Positions 8,611 through 21,100 of a DNA stretch of 64,000 nucleotides are shown here, piece after piece. The notes beneath the pieces were generated by a model. That model was not told where the DNA came from and did not search any database. It worked only from the letters and a program-made list of their open reading frames with translations. The stretch's first letter is position 1; every line of letters begins with the position of its first letter. Source of the stretch: Lolium rigidum (lineage: Eukaryota > Streptophyta > Magnoliopsida > Poales > Poaceae); NCBI RefSeq assembly GCF_022539505.1, contig NC_061512.1, forward strand, positions 250,620,510 through 250,684,509, given 5' to 3'. The position numbers were made by a program, and so were the translations under genes.

Positions 8611-11275
8611 ACTTCTCCAAGAAACTAACAAAAGACCAGATTCCAGGATGGGAGGAGTATGTGAAATTTACTCATCTTTTGATCAACTAGAATTTTCTCT
8701 TCTGTTGATCTACTCTACACAGTTTCAGTCCTGAAACATCGTTTGGCTGAACATCTCAGGTACTATTTCAACTACAAGCTGCTGAAGGCAAGAGTGAAGG
8801 TGTACACAGAGCAGACAAAGGAAGGCAATCACGACCGGAGACGCGTTCTCAAAGATTTCTCAAAGTTGCTTGATGATGAGGTTTGCGATTCAGATTAAGA
8901 CGATCTCATGTTTAGATGATCTCATGTTGTTTCCCCATTTTTTTCAGATTGAGAAGATAGTGCTGTTCATGATAAAACAGCAAGGTCTGATCGCGGCACG
9001 GCTTGAGGAGTTGGGGAAGCGAAGGGCCGTGCTCGAGGACATTCCATTGGTCCAAGAGATAGCAGAACTGAAAGAGGACTATAGGGCTGTTGGCCTGGAT
9101 CTTGTGAGGCTCCTCAAGTTCGTCGATCTTAACGCCAACGCGGTCCGGAAGATTCTGAAGAAGTTTGATGAGCGCCTCGGGTACACGTTCACCGATTATT
9201 TTGTCAGGAGCAGATCCAATCACCCCTTCTCTCAGCTCAAGCAGGTTTTCAAGCATGTGGTGAGTACGTCGGCCGACATTTCTGCCATGCTACTTCGAAA
9301 TATTTGAATTTGAACATGAAAATTTTAGAAATATTTTCATTTGAACAATTGAAAATCTTATTAAATTTGTGGGTAGGGTATTGGAGCTGTTGTGGGGGCA
9401 TTGTCTCGCAACCTTGGGGATCTCGAGGAACGTGAAGGAAGCTATCTGAATATCTATGACGAAAACCCACTGACCATTCCAAAGGTTCTTCAGTCATGTG
9501 CCTCTCTTGTCCGTACAAAATTTGAGGGATTATGCAGCTCTTCTGTGGCTAATAGTGACATAATCTGCCTGAAGGATCCGGTAATCGACATGATCAAGGC
9601 GACGGCGGACAAGCTGACCAACTCGACGAACTTCCTGCGGTTCCTGGGTCAGCACGCGCTGATCGCGGAGCCAGACGATGCCACCGGCACGGAGGAGGAG
9701 AACACGGCGGCCGCGGAGGAGAAGTACCACTACATATCCCTGGTGCTGAACCTGGCCAACACCTTCCTGTACATGGTGAACACGTACATCGTCGTCCCGA
9801 CGGCTGACGACTACGCCACCAGCCTCGGCGCCGCCGCCACGGTGTGCGGCATCATCATCGGGTCCATGCCCGTGGCGCAGGTCTTCTCCTCGGTCTACTT
9901 CAGCGCCTGGTCCAACCGATCCTACTTCCAGCCGCTTCTCTTCAGCAGCGTCGTGCTCTTCCTGGGGAATGTCATGTACGCCATGGCCTACGACTTCAAC
10001 TCCCTGACCGTTCTCCTCGTTGGCCGTGCTCTATGTGGGTAAGAAGAAGAAGAAGAACCGTTTTCTATGAAATTCCAGCAAATCAAAGATGCAATTCAGT
10101 GTATCCGATGTGATTTTGGTGATTTGTAGGATGGGATCTGCGAGAGCCGTGAACCGGAGATACATCAGTGACTGTGTTCCTCCGAGGATCCGGATGCAGG
10201 CCTCTGCAGCGTTCGTCAGCGCCAGCGCCCTCGGCATGGCCTGCGGCCCAGCGATGGCTGGACTACTTCAGGTTAACTTCAAGCTGTACGCGTTCACCGT
10301 CAACGCGGAGACATTGCCTGGCTGGGTCATGGCGTTTGGCTGGTTCGCGTACCTCATCTGGCTGTGGATCTCGTTCCAAGAGCCGGTTCTCGGCGAAACG
10401 TATGAAGAAGTCCACCGTCAGATTTCCTCTGCTGGCTCCTCGAGCACAAGTATGCCTTGCAGAATTATGATACTTATTCCCATATTATCTATCTTGATCA
10501 TGATTTCGGGAGTGATGATGCTTCCTTCCCTCCTACAGGGCACCTGAAGCATCTGCTGCAAGACGCGCATGGCGACAACGACCAAGAGGAACATCTGCTG
10601 AAGCAAGACGCTCATGACGACAATGACCAGGAGGAAGAGACGCCGAGTCCAGTAGCAGCAGCACCTTCAGTCATCGAGGCGTACAGGCTGCTCACGCCGT
10701 CGGTGAAGGTGCAGCTGCTCATCTACTTCATGCTCAAGTTCTCCATGGAGATCCTGCTCTCGGAGTCGAGCGTGGTGACCAGCTACTACTTCGGATGGAC
10801 CACGAGCACGGTGGCCATCTTCCTGGCCATGCTGGGCCTCACGGTCCTCCCCATCAACGCCGTCGTCGGCACCTACATCAGCAACATGTTCGAGGAACGG
10901 CAGATCCTGGTGGCGTCGGAGGTGGTGCTGCTGGCGGGCGTCCTGCTGAGCTTCAACTTTCTGTCGACCTACACGGCGGCGCAGTACGTGTGCTCCGCGC
11001 TGCTCACCTTCGTGTCCGCGGAGGTGCTGGAGGGAGTGAACCTGTCGCTGCTGTCGCAGGTGATGCCGGCCCGGCTGTCGCGTGGCACCTGGAACGGCGG
11101 GCTCCTGTCCACGGAGGCCGGCACGCTCGCGCGGGTGGCCGCCGACGGGACAATCACGCTCGCCGGGTACCTTGGCCAGGGGATGCTTCTCAATGCGACG
11201 CTGCTGCCGTCGCTGCTCATCTGCGTGGCGTCCATCGCCGCCACGCTCTCCACCTACAACTCGCTATTCTACTAG
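8604..11275 (+). CDS. SPX-MFS: SPX-MFS vacuolar phosphate transporter (PHT5/VPT family), six coding exons
   Basis: The coding exons are 8604-8656, 8760-8880, 8948-9259, 9377-10038, 10130-10449 and 10539-11275. All introns are GT-AG, and together the exons give 734 residues with no internal stop. Residues 1-162 form an SPX domain: MVNFSKKL start, Y23/K24/K27 in the first helix, and a basic cluster R125, K126, K129, K130, matching the inositol-pyrophosphate-binding surface of the family. A hydrophilic linker leads to an MFS transporter from about residue 280 to 734, split by an acidic loop (about 490-530). SPX-MFS proteins move phosphate across the tonoplast for vacuolar storage. The usual length is about 700, and the excess lies partly in a duplicated acidic loop segment. 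The gene is flanked by transposons but undamaged. I cannot tell which rice paralogue (SPX-MFS1, 2 or 3) it corresponds to. Confidence 0.96.
10041..10056 (+). repeat. AAG trinucleotide run next to the exon-4 splice donor
   Basis: An (AAG)n tract begins directly after the GTAAGA donor of the fourth coding intron (10039-10129). Such runs are length-variable and sit close enough to influence donor use. Confidence 0.75.
10550..10636 (+). repeat. In-frame tandem duplication in the SPX-MFS central loop
   Basis: The unit at 10550-10591 (42 bp) is followed by a diverged copy at 10592-10636 (45 bp, one extra AAG codon). They encode [14 protein letters not shown] (494-507) and [15 protein letters not shown] (508-522). 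Both copies fall in the cytosolic loop between the two transporter halves. Confidence 0.9.
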
Positions 11276-11993
11276 CTAGCCAGCATGGCCGCGATTTTTG
11301 TTACATGTGGCGTGACTTTGTGATTTTTTGTTCGTTGTTTACTTGTTTGTTGTGGCTCGTGCATGAGGTTACTTATGAGTTACAATCTCCATCCCAAAGT
11401 TTGAGATTATATGGGGGCAGCGTTTTGGCACTCAGGTGCAGATACTCCTGATATCTGGACCGCATAAGATAGCATGTGGATCTCTGTCAGGCTTATTTTT
11501 GTTCAGATACGGGAATGCAGAAAGTGATGTATTGATGGCAGTGTATTGATTCATTGCGTACCTATGGGCTGAGTAATTGACGGCCGTTTGAAGATCAGGT
11601 ATGTGTACCAGTGGTCTAGGAAAATGTTTTTCGCAGTACAGAATGCCGACACGGCACACTTCTACCTATCCCTCTGGTGATTACATTTGGTGTATCGCAT
11701 GCAGCATACACGTATCCCATATCGATTTTGCCGGCATGCACTCCTGTAATTGGACGCCTCGCCTGCACGTAGTACTTTCGACGGATTAACTTCAAGACTT
11801 CAAGGATTAGCCACTCGATCCATCGTCGGGCCTCGAATGGGCATCGCTTCTATAGCAGCGATCAGCGAGCAGAGGGCAAGGCACGCCGCTACGGGCAACG
11901 TGCAGCACTAGCCGCGGAGCTGCGTGGATCATCTCGATGGCGCCTCAGAATGGTATGAACGCGACCGCATGGGCGAAATCTACCCGGTCGGCC
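11276..11993 (+). other. SPX-MFS 3' untranslated region and unique spacer
   Basis: The first few hundred bases after the stop are probably the 3' UTR, but I see no convincing poly(A) signal to place its end. The rest shows no repeat or gene I recognise. Confidence 0.5.
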
Positions 11994-12377
11994 TGTTGAA
12001 TGAGATTTTTTGTTTTGCGAAAGGTCTCTTGAATAAGCTAGTAGCTGTTTAGGTGTTGTTACGTTTAGGGTTTACAGTTTTGATAGTTAGGGGTATATGT
12101 CGTTTTAGTGGGCTATTATCTCTTCAGGTTTTTGGTTTCCCTTTGATCGCGTCATGTGCAACCTAGCGTTGTTTTAGGATCGTCTTGGACTGCGCTCCAG
12201 ATCGTGGGATGACATGATCTAGTTGGGGGAATGACGATCGCCAGAGCATGCTCTGTATTCACGTTAAATAAAAGAGAAAGACAGAAAAACAGTGAAGGTT
12301 AACGCTGCACAAAAACTATGTCATGTTTGTTCTTTCGATCCATCTCTCTCAATCTCAATCAATCTCTGGGCGAAAAT

Positions 12378-12389
12378 TGGTATCAGAGC
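12378..12389 (+). other. Primer binding site, initiator tRNA-Met
   Basis: TGGTATCAGAGC is the standard plant tRNA-Met primer site, here between a Copia-like LTR and its gag start. Confidence 0.85.
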
Positions 12390-12397
12390 CGTGAGGC

Positions 12398-12930
12398 ATG
12401 TCTAGCCCGCCGACGGCAGACAAGAAGAAGGGGACGCACGTGAAGAGTTGGACGTCGGGCACATCCAAGCCGGTGTCAACGTCGTCGTGTCGCACATCTG
12501 TGCCACCAGTCTGTCGTCGCGAGCATAGCCCTTCGAGGCACGACGGACAAGAAGAAGGGGACGCACATGGAGAGGGGGACGTCGGCACATCCAATATGTT
12601 GTCAATGTCACCGCGTCGCACATCTGCGCCACTAGTTGGTCGTCGCGAGCAAAGCCCTTCGAGGCGCGGCGGAGGTGAAATGGTGCTCCGGGAGCGCGTG
12701 GTGCGAAAGAGCACCAGCTTCGCGAGCTACCCTAACCTCACGCGCTCGAACTATATGGAGTGGGCGATGGTGATGCGTGTACAACTACAGGTGCAACACT
12801 TGTGGGGCGTGATCGAGTACAGGGCGGATGACGACGGCCATGACCAAGCGGTGCTCGCGGCCCTACTTCGTCGTTCCACCGGAGCTGGTGCACACACTCG
12901 CTGGCCCTAATGCAGAAGGAGCGTCGGCCG
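12398..12930 (+). pseudogene. Copia gag N-terminal fragment with internal duplication
   Basis: The frame from ATG 12398 runs about 150 codons. A basic serine-rich leader contains a tandem duplication. It is followed by YPNLTRSNYMEWAMVMRVQL (around 12730-12790), the conserved start of plant Copia gag proteins. Near 12860 the expected sequence continues in another frame (VPPELVHTLAG), showing a frameshift. Nothing of the later gag or of pol follows. Confidence 0.75.
12419..12668 (+). repeat. Tandem repeat of about 125 bp, two units, in Copia gag
   Basis: The units at about 12419-12542 and 12545-12668 both begin gacaagaagaaggggacgca and end ccttcgaggc followed by acgac or gcggc. They differ at scattered positions, so the duplication is not very recent. 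Confidence 0.85.
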
Positions 12931-13914
12931 TTTGCTTGACTCCGTCAAGATCCCAGGCGTCATAGACAGGTGGCACGGGATTTGTCCCAAATGCATGGAC
13001 CATGCTCATCTTTTAATATTTTCTGCAAATAAAAAACAAGTTGCACACAAAAGAAAATCTCAAAACACAAAATCAAGAGTAGTTGCACAAGATTTCTTTC
13101 GCGAACATGATGACATGAACGAAAAATCTGCAAACAAAAAGACGTCGTTAGCACCTGCGACTAGATCCATCGACCACGTCTTATGCTCAAGCACACATAA
13201 TCGTTGGTTGGTCTCAACGGATTGCTCGAGCATGTGGTTGTTTGAACGAGCAGATGGCCATGTGGGTTCGGGCGTGCGTGCATTTCTGATCTGGTCGAGA
13301 CACAGGGCAAGCAGGTTCGGGCGGCGACGTTGGCATCGATTACCGAGCCGGACGCCGGCGTGCACAAGAACGGTACCACTAGCCGCAGTGGCGGACCACC
13401 ATACCGGCACATTCGCCTGGCATGGTCTCAACCTTCGTCCTGCTGTGAAGAACGATGGCAGTTCGAAGTAGACAAAGACTGAAAGACATAAAAACCCAGA
13501 GCTCGAACTGCCTGAAGTGGACGAAATCGCTGTGTTTGTAGTTTTGACACTACTCCATGCTGGATCAGATGCCAAACAAATGGTGTACTAGTTCCGGCCC
13601 CAGACCTCGATTTTGATAGCGGCGACGCGAGATGGTTATGTTATGGTGGAAGAAACAGTAAAGAAGCATTCAATAGGCTGGCACGCAGGTTGGAGGTCTC
13701 GGTCCAGGATCGTCCATGAAAAAATCTATTGACGTTTGTACCATCTAGGCAGCTAACGATGACCGCATTTATTTGTGCCACAGACGTGGGCCACTGGTAC
13801 TGTGCATAAAAGTGAGAAGGGTCAAAATACCTGGGAGGAATACAACCTCTATCGTCGATCTGGCTAACAGCCATTGGTTCTAGGCTGCGAGAGCATCTGG
13901 TCTCGGGAGCCATA
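12931..13914. other. Interval without recognised genes
   Basis: Short open frames occur on both strands, but none has a recognisable domain, splice structure or family resemblance. It may contain decayed Copia sequence. Confidence 0.5.
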
Positions 13915-14165
13915 TTGAATATCCGAGATTATATATTTTTTTAAAGTCAAACTAAGTAAAGTTTAACTAAATTTTTAGAACAAACTATCAACAAATATAA
14001 TATTTTGTAGATACCATACTAAAATATATTTTATTATTTATTTAATTATATTATTTTATATGTTGCATGTTAATATTTTTGTAAAAGCTTAGTCAAACTT
14101 AACATAGTGTGAATTTTTCTAAATAACATAAGCCTTGAGCTTTGGGATGGATGTAGTACTTCCTT
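13915..14165. mobile_element. Degenerate MITE, probably Stowaway/Mariner-like
   Basis: This AT-rich stretch carries agtcaaact/agtcaaactt near both ends in inverted context. It finishes with tttgggatggatgtagtact, a decayed version of the grass Stowaway end (GGGACGGAGGGAGTA). The left end is poorly preserved. Confidence 0.5.
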
Positions 14166-14818
14166 CAGATGAGGGACGAACATATAAGTTCGAAAAAAAA
14201 ATAGACACAAAAGTAAGTCTATTCCACAAGACAAATGGTCCACTAAGAGATTCAATTTTCATAATTCATGAAAAACAACCACAAACTACATGAATGATAA
14301 AACATAAAATAACTAAAAAAACTACTAACACGACATACTTGGGTGGTTGAGTTGCGACATTGGGTGCTACGGTGCTACTGCCACCCATGTAGTCACGTCC
14401 TCGCCTTCGATTTTCCCTCTGCTCGCTCCGATTGCGCTGCATCTTCTCCTTCTTCCTCCTCCGCCGCTGCGCAGCTATCCAGTTAAGTTCCTTTTGCTAG
14501 TCCATGATTGAACCGGTGGCAGCTCGCCGCACGAGAGCAGCAGGGAGGCGGCAGCAGCAGAGCTGATGACAGTGGAGCGGAGCTGCGCGGCATGCGTGTG
14601 GGAGCTTCCCGGTGTGCACCAGCCAGACGAACTGGATGGGGATTTTTTTAACGTTTAGGTTTGCTGGAGAAGTGGAGATTGGGCCTGAGAGCATCTACCA
14701 GATCCCAAAAAAAGTTTAGAGGGGAAAATACGCATCTAACTGACGAAGCGGACTTTAGCAAAAACCCAAAAAAGATTAGAAGAGTAAAATTGAGAGAGTG
14801 ACCCCTAAAATCCCCTCA
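14166..14818. other. Interval without recognised genes, LINE target region
   Basis: No supported gene. From 14687 (gagcatctaccag) the sequence is AT-rich and continues across the LINE insertion to about 22240. This suggests the LINE landed in a small older repeat, possibly a MITE. Confidence 0.4.
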
Positions 14819-16268
14819 CTCTCCCAAAAAAGTGGGGAGGAGGCGGGATGAAGGCTGCCGCCGCCCCAAGCGCCTCCACACCACCGCCTACCCCGACTCC
14901 GACCTTATCCTCCCATCCAATGCTTGCACCTGTTCTTCCCGTCAGTGACTCCTCCGCCGCGAAGACATGGGAAGTTAGTTTTGCTTCGATTTCTTAGGAG
15001 GGTTTCCTGATTCGGCACCGTGGATGGCTAGGGTTTGATGCAGATCGATTTTGGCTGTTGAGAAAAGATGGCAAGAGACTTGGGTCGTGGAATTCCGATC
15101 CAATCAAACGGAATGATTATAGCGCGTTTATTCGTCTCGATGGATTTCGAATTCTCATTGGGCCAGAGTCTGGCAAGATTTGGGTGCAGGATTCATGTCG
15201 CATGCCGCCCTCTGTGTGTGTATGCGATGTGGTGCGAGGGAGCTCGATCTGTTCCCAGTCCAGGTCCAACAATGGAGTCGCGTGGTTTTGGGCTACAACC
15301 CAACACTGTTCAAGGCGATGTGCTTACCTCGGCCACTTCCGTGAGAAGACGACATTTCCCCTCCCCTTCCTTCCACATCAACCCTAGATCTCATGTTACG
15401 GTGAGGGTAGTCTTCATCCCCAATCCGATCACAGAGAAACCTAGACACGATTCCCCTCTGATAAACCTACCACAAATATGGCAAGGAGTTAGATCCGTAG
15501 ATCGTAGATCCTTCGCCTTGGTCACTACTTCACCACCCACCATGGATCAAACATTTGGTGGGCCTTGCCGCTCTCGACCGTGAAGATCGCCGATTCATGG
15601 TAGATCTCCACCGCGCGGTTACTTTGGGGACAGTCCGCGTGTTGGATCTAAAACAGATTGCGGGAAGAACAACGCCGATGGGAAGAGGAACGACGGCGCA
15701 AAGATAACTGGCGCCGGGAAGAAGGTCGCCGCCGTGAAGAAGATCGGCGTCTTGCGAATTAAGAACGACTCCGAGAGGAAGAAAGGCATCACGTCGATGA
15801 GCATCGCAGCTTGGAGGAGGGTCGGCGGCGTGAAGCGACATGCAACACAGAGCGTCTAGCTTGTGAGCGGGCACTTGCGGAGAAACGTCGAATGGAAGAT
15901 ATATGAAGCTCGTGCAAGGGATCGATGGGCGCATAGGGCTGAGATGCATCCTGGATCCTCCAACAACCCTACAACCCGCAGTAGATCACCAGATGTAAGT
16001 CGAAATACCTCCTCTAATCCTCCCAGTTGATGTTGTAGATGCAGAGGCACTGCTCAATAATCAGCTTGTTCAGGTCCAACAACAACTGAATGCTTGTGTG
16101 ACTGCCAAATCTGTGTCTCTTTCCTCTGCTCCTGATTCGATGGGGTCCTCTGTACCTCCGCCGGTGATGGTTTCCAATGTAGCAGTTGTGTGACACCAGC
16201 GTACTTTGGCTGATAATGTGATGTGTGGTAGATGCAGCTTGAATCACTAGATAGAAGTTTGCCAGGAG

Positions 16269-18000
16269 CGTGAACCATGGGAATATATTGCTTCTTTTTT
16301 CGGTAGTGAAGATTTTGTCTCTAGTTTTTACTCTATTCCTACATCAGAGCTTAAATCACCTTCTCTTGATCTGCTAAATTCTGCACAGATTACAGTGCAT
16401 AAGGGAGATGTTAACTCCAGAGATATTGAGCATGAATTTGATGTCTGGGCTGATTCGACGAATATCAACTGGCATTTCTTTGCTAAGGTTGTCTCTCCTA
16501 TTGATTTAAAACTAGATTTCCTTCTGCAAAAGCCATTTGATGAACTGGCACATTTTGGTAAGTTATTGATGAAAACAGTGCTTGGGGCAATAATCAGTTT
16601 GGAGAAGTGGACTGGTGATATTGAACCGATTCTTGTGATGTAAGAAGCCTGGTTCAGAATCAAAGGCATTCCAATGAAAATCAGAAGCAAATCTACTGCC
16701 TTTTATGTTGCAAGCTTGGTTGGGAAACCTTTAGCCTTGGACAGGAACTTTGCCTATGTTATAGTCAAGATTGGTAGTCAGGGCCTTTCTTTGCTACCTA
16801 ATACCAGAACTGGTGAGATAAAGAAAGTATTCTATGAATTTCAATTTACCATAGAGCTTCTTGAACCTACTCCCATGACTGGTTCCATAATTGGTGTAGC
16901 TGAGAACAATCTTGGGAATGGAGGTGATCAGGGGACTCCAAAAAGACAGAGAATGTGTGGGAATGATTCTGAGGCATGATCTCAATCTGCTCCTCCAGGC
17001 GTGGGGGAAAACTCTTCTACCAGTGTGCAAAGGCAGATAAAACAATAATTCTGGTGCCAGACAATACATAGATGTTGAGAAACGGAAGCAAAAAAGTGAA
17101 GGATAGAAACTCTTCTACCCCTCCATGCACCTTGCAGAACAAAAAGTCTATTGTTTTGAATGAAGTTCAGAGAGATGTCGTTGATGCTCTGACTATTACT
17201 CAGTTAGACAGTGAAGAATCTTTCTTTGCCCAACAAAACATCCCTTCCTTCTAAAACTTTGTCAATGAACTTGCCTCCTCCAGTAGTGATAACTTGTTCC
17301 TCTTGAAGAAGAAATTTGGACACATCCTGACACCCATTGTGGAGAATGTGGCAGAAAATGATAGGATGTCTGATGAAAAAGTTGATTATGACAGTAGCAC
17401 TGAAAATGGTGAATCCAGTAAAGCATCTGATATGCCATATATTATTCCTTTTCATGGTGTTATTTCTCTCGTTGCTCCATCTCTCAGACATGAACGCACA
17501 ACGGTGGTCATTCCAGTAGATGGTTCCCAGCCAGAAGCTGACTGCACCCAAGAAGATCCTTCTTCATAGGTTGAGAATCCCCCAAAAGATGAAGGAAATC
17601 AACAGACAAATATGCATGTTGATGATTCAGCCAATGTAGTTGCCAGAAGAAGCTCAAGAGTGGTTGATCAAGGGAACACTTCCACTAGAGTTGAAGATAA
17701 AGCGAAGGCAGCTGTTGAAAAAAAAAGGATATGTCAGATACAACTCTCAATACTTCTAATTCTTTTGTTCTTCTTGATGATGATATTATTATTGCTAGAG
17801 CTTTAGAAATGGGTGTTAGCCATGACTTTTTCCCCTTGAAAAAAAAATTTATCTCAAAGTTCTAGAGATTGCTAGACATACTATTAAACATATGCAGGAA
17901 AATGCTACGGTTGATTCCAACGTGGAACCTAGCCAGATCCTATTACTAGGTTTTGGTGATGAAATGGATGATGAGCTAGAAGAATATACACCAGTTGTTT
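16269..18000 (+). pseudogene. LINE ORF1 (gag-like, DUF4283-type) remnant
   Basis: Frames at 16395-16643 and 16674-16979 are the same reading frame, separated by a TAA (16641-16643) and a few sense codons. Together they resemble the DUF4283 domain of plant LINE ORF1 proteins: a conserved WFRIKGIP-like segment follows the stop. The tail to about 18000 is a serine/acid-rich region with several stops. The true start, upstream near 15.5 kb, is unclear. Confidence 0.7.
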
Positions 18001-18189
18001 CTAGGAGGACAAAGAAAAGAAGAAATCTGTTGAGACGAAGAGTTTGAGAGGAACACTAGCCAAATCAGGTGTTATCCCTAGAGGAGCACAATCAAAATCT
18101 AGTGCTGCCTCGGTGAAAGTCTCTAATGACCACCCATTTTGTGGCATTGTGACTAGAACCAGAAGAAGAAGACAAAATTCCAAGTATCT

Positions 18190-21100
18190 ATGATAAGAGC
18201 AAACTTGAATTGTAGGGGTGTGAGCAAGAAAGGGATGAGTATTTTCCTTTCAGATCTACTGAGAGAATAGGAGTTAGATTTTTTTTTGGCTTGCAAGAAA
18301 CAATTAAGAAAGATTATTCCCCCAGTTTCTTCAGTAAGATTGATCACATAAATTGTTTTGCATGGAGATGGATTCCTTCTGTTGGAAGAAGTGGTGGGAT
18401 TTTGGGTGGCTTTAGTTCCTCCAAGTTTACTATTTGTAACACTAGTGTTGGCAGATTTCACATCAAAGTTTCTTTGATAGATTTGAAGCTCCAGTTGAAA
18501 TGGAATCTGGTTATAATATATGGAGTTGCACAGCTGGAAGACAAAAGAGGAGTTCCTAGCAGAATTGGGTATTGTCTGCAGTGACCAATCCTTACCTCTA
18601 CTTATTGGAGGGGATTTTAATATAATCAGATTTTCATTATAAAAAAAATAAAAGCATGAGGAAGAACATATGGACATATATATATTAAATGTCATTATCA
18701 ATAGCCATGGTTTGAGAGAAATTTATCTATCTCGTGGCCAGTATACTTGATCAAATAATCAGGACCCTATTTTGGAGAAGTTGGACAGATTTTTTACGAA
18801 TGATTCCTGGGAGGATTTGTTTTCCCTCACTACTGTGCACAAGCTGGTGAGAGAAGTATCTGATCACAATCCACTGATCCTGGACACAATGGAACAGAGG
18901 GACATGAAAATCAGAGATTTCAATGTTGAAAATAATTGGTTGCAGGAAGATGATTTTCTTAGCAGAGTTTTCAGGGCTTGGCAAATTCCTATGAGAGCAA
19001 CTGACAGCCTGGGCAAGATACAGTTAAAACTGAAAAATGTTAAGAATGATTTGAAAGTATGGGGGCGAATTTGAGAGGCAGCAACATTAAAAAAAAAGAG
19101 ATTGGCAAAGAACTGGAAGAGCTGGAAGGTTAGAGGAAGATTCCTCTCTATTTGAAAGCCAAATTAGTAGAAGGGCAAAGAACCAGGAAGAATTGCTGCA
19201 CATTATTGACAAAGAAGAGAGTTACTCACACCAAAGATCTAGAGAGAAGTGGCTCCTTCAAGGAGATAGCAATAATTCTTTCTTCCACATAATTTCCAAT
19301 GGATGTAAAAGAGAATTATTTTCTCCTTGAAAGATGGTGAAAATATGACTTAAGGGACACCAGATCTGCTGATCCATGCCACTAATTTTTACAAAACTCT
19401 CATTGGTCCTGCAGTAGATATTGGGACCAGGTTAGATGATGGAATTTGGACAGCGGATGAACAAATTAATGATCTCGAAAGGGAAGTGATGGATAGAGAT
19501 TTCAGTGAGGAAGAAATAAAAAATAAAGTTGACCAAATGGAGCAGAACAAAGCAGCTAGTCCTGATGGAATACCTGCTGAGTTCTATCAAGTGTGTTGGG
19601 ATATTATCAAAGAGGATATGGTTGTTGCCTTTAATGATTGTCATAATCACACAATTGATCTGAAGAGAATCAATTATGGTATTATCATTTTGATCCCAAA
19701 AGGTCCTGATGCTGATAAAATTCATAAATACAGGACAATCTGTCTTTTGCAAGTGATGTTCAAGATTTTTAAAAAAACTCTGACTGGTAGGGTTGTGCCT
19801 GTAACGGATAAATCATTCATCCATGTCAAACAACTTTTATCAAGGATAGATACATTACTGATGGGGTTGCTTTGTTACAAGAGGTGTTAAAAGAATCAAA
19901 GCTCATAAAGCAGCAGGGGTTTGTTCTGAAAATTGATTTTGAGAAAGCTTATGATAAGGTTAACTGGAATTTTTTGTTTCACTGTTGCAAGCAGAAAGGT
20001 TTTAGTGAGAACTAGATGATTTGGATCAAAAAAGCTGTAGCAGAAGGGACCCTCAGTGTCAAAGTCAACGATAAGGTGGGGGAATATTTTGGCAGCCACA
20101 AAGGTGTTAGGCAGGGTGACCCCTTTGCTCCTTTCCTCTTCAACATGGCAACCAATAGTCTTGCTAAGATGGTTTCTGTTGCTCAGCAAAATGATTTGTT
20201 TGTGGGCCTAGATGATAATATTATTCCAAAAGGGGTTGCAATAATGCTTCAATATGTTGATGACATAATCCTTTTGATACAACATAATATGGTGCATGCA
20301 AGGAATCTCAAGCTTCTGCTATATATATTTGAAGCTATGTCTGGCTTGAAAATAAACTTTGAAAAGAGTGAAGTCATGGTGATTATGAAAGATGACAGAA
20401 AAAATCAATATTACTCTGATTGTTCAATTGTTAGGGAGGGGTTTGGCCAATCAAATATTTGGGTACTCCTATAGGTGCAAGAAGACCAACTGTTGCTGAG
20501 ATGAGATTACTGGGAGACAAAACTAAGAAAACAATGAGTGGCTGGGTTGAGAATAATATGTCTATTGGAGGGAGGATGATTGAAATTAGTGCCTGCTTAT
20601 CCAATATTGGTGTGTATCAAATGTCTATGAGGTCATTACATAATTAAAACTACAATTGAAGAGATGGATAAGCCTACTAGATCCTTTTTCTGGGCTGGTA
20701 TGCAGATAAAAGAAAATATCACTTTGTCAAATGGATATGGATTTGTAAACCAAAGAATAAAGTTGGTATGGGGTTGAAAGATCTCACTAGATTTAATATC
20801 AGCTTGATGTGCAAGTGGTGGTCGAAGGTTGTATCTGGTGTTGGTCCTTGGCACCAGTTCATGAAAATAAAATACATGAGAGATTCAGGTGTATTTTATT
20901 CAAAAAGTATACCTAGAGACTCTCCCTTATGGGCCGATATGCAGAAAGTAAAGGAGTTATACTTCCGTGGTAGAAGGATGCAGGTTGGGAATGGGCAGTT
21001 AACTAGTTTTTGGTGTGATGCCTGGTGTGGCCATAATCCTTTGAAAGATATCTTCCCTGATCTTCTTGCAATGAACAAAGTATTACAGTTGTTGGTGTTG

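Larger units (their letters stand above)
11994..12930 (+). mobile_element. Copia-type retrotransposon 5' end, truncated
   Basis: A probable LTR starts TGTTGAATGAG at 11994 and ends near 12361. A tRNA-Met primer site (12378-12389) and a gag start (12398) follow. The gag breaks down by frameshift near 12860, and no pol or second LTR is present. The LTR boundaries are approximate because there is no second copy to align. Confidence 0.65.

Noticed and set aside
8912..9256. 114-codon minus-strand ORF within the SPX-MFS gene
   Set aside because: It is the antisense shadow of coding exon 3 with no domain of its own.
10795..11451. 218-codon alternative-frame ORF in the last SPX-MFS exon
   Set aside because: Arg/Ala/Gly-rich shadow of the GC-rich third-position frame; the transporter frame is clear.
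12932..13575. 179- and 171-codon ORFs on opposite strands
   Set aside because: They overlap each other and show no domain, splice context or family resemblance.
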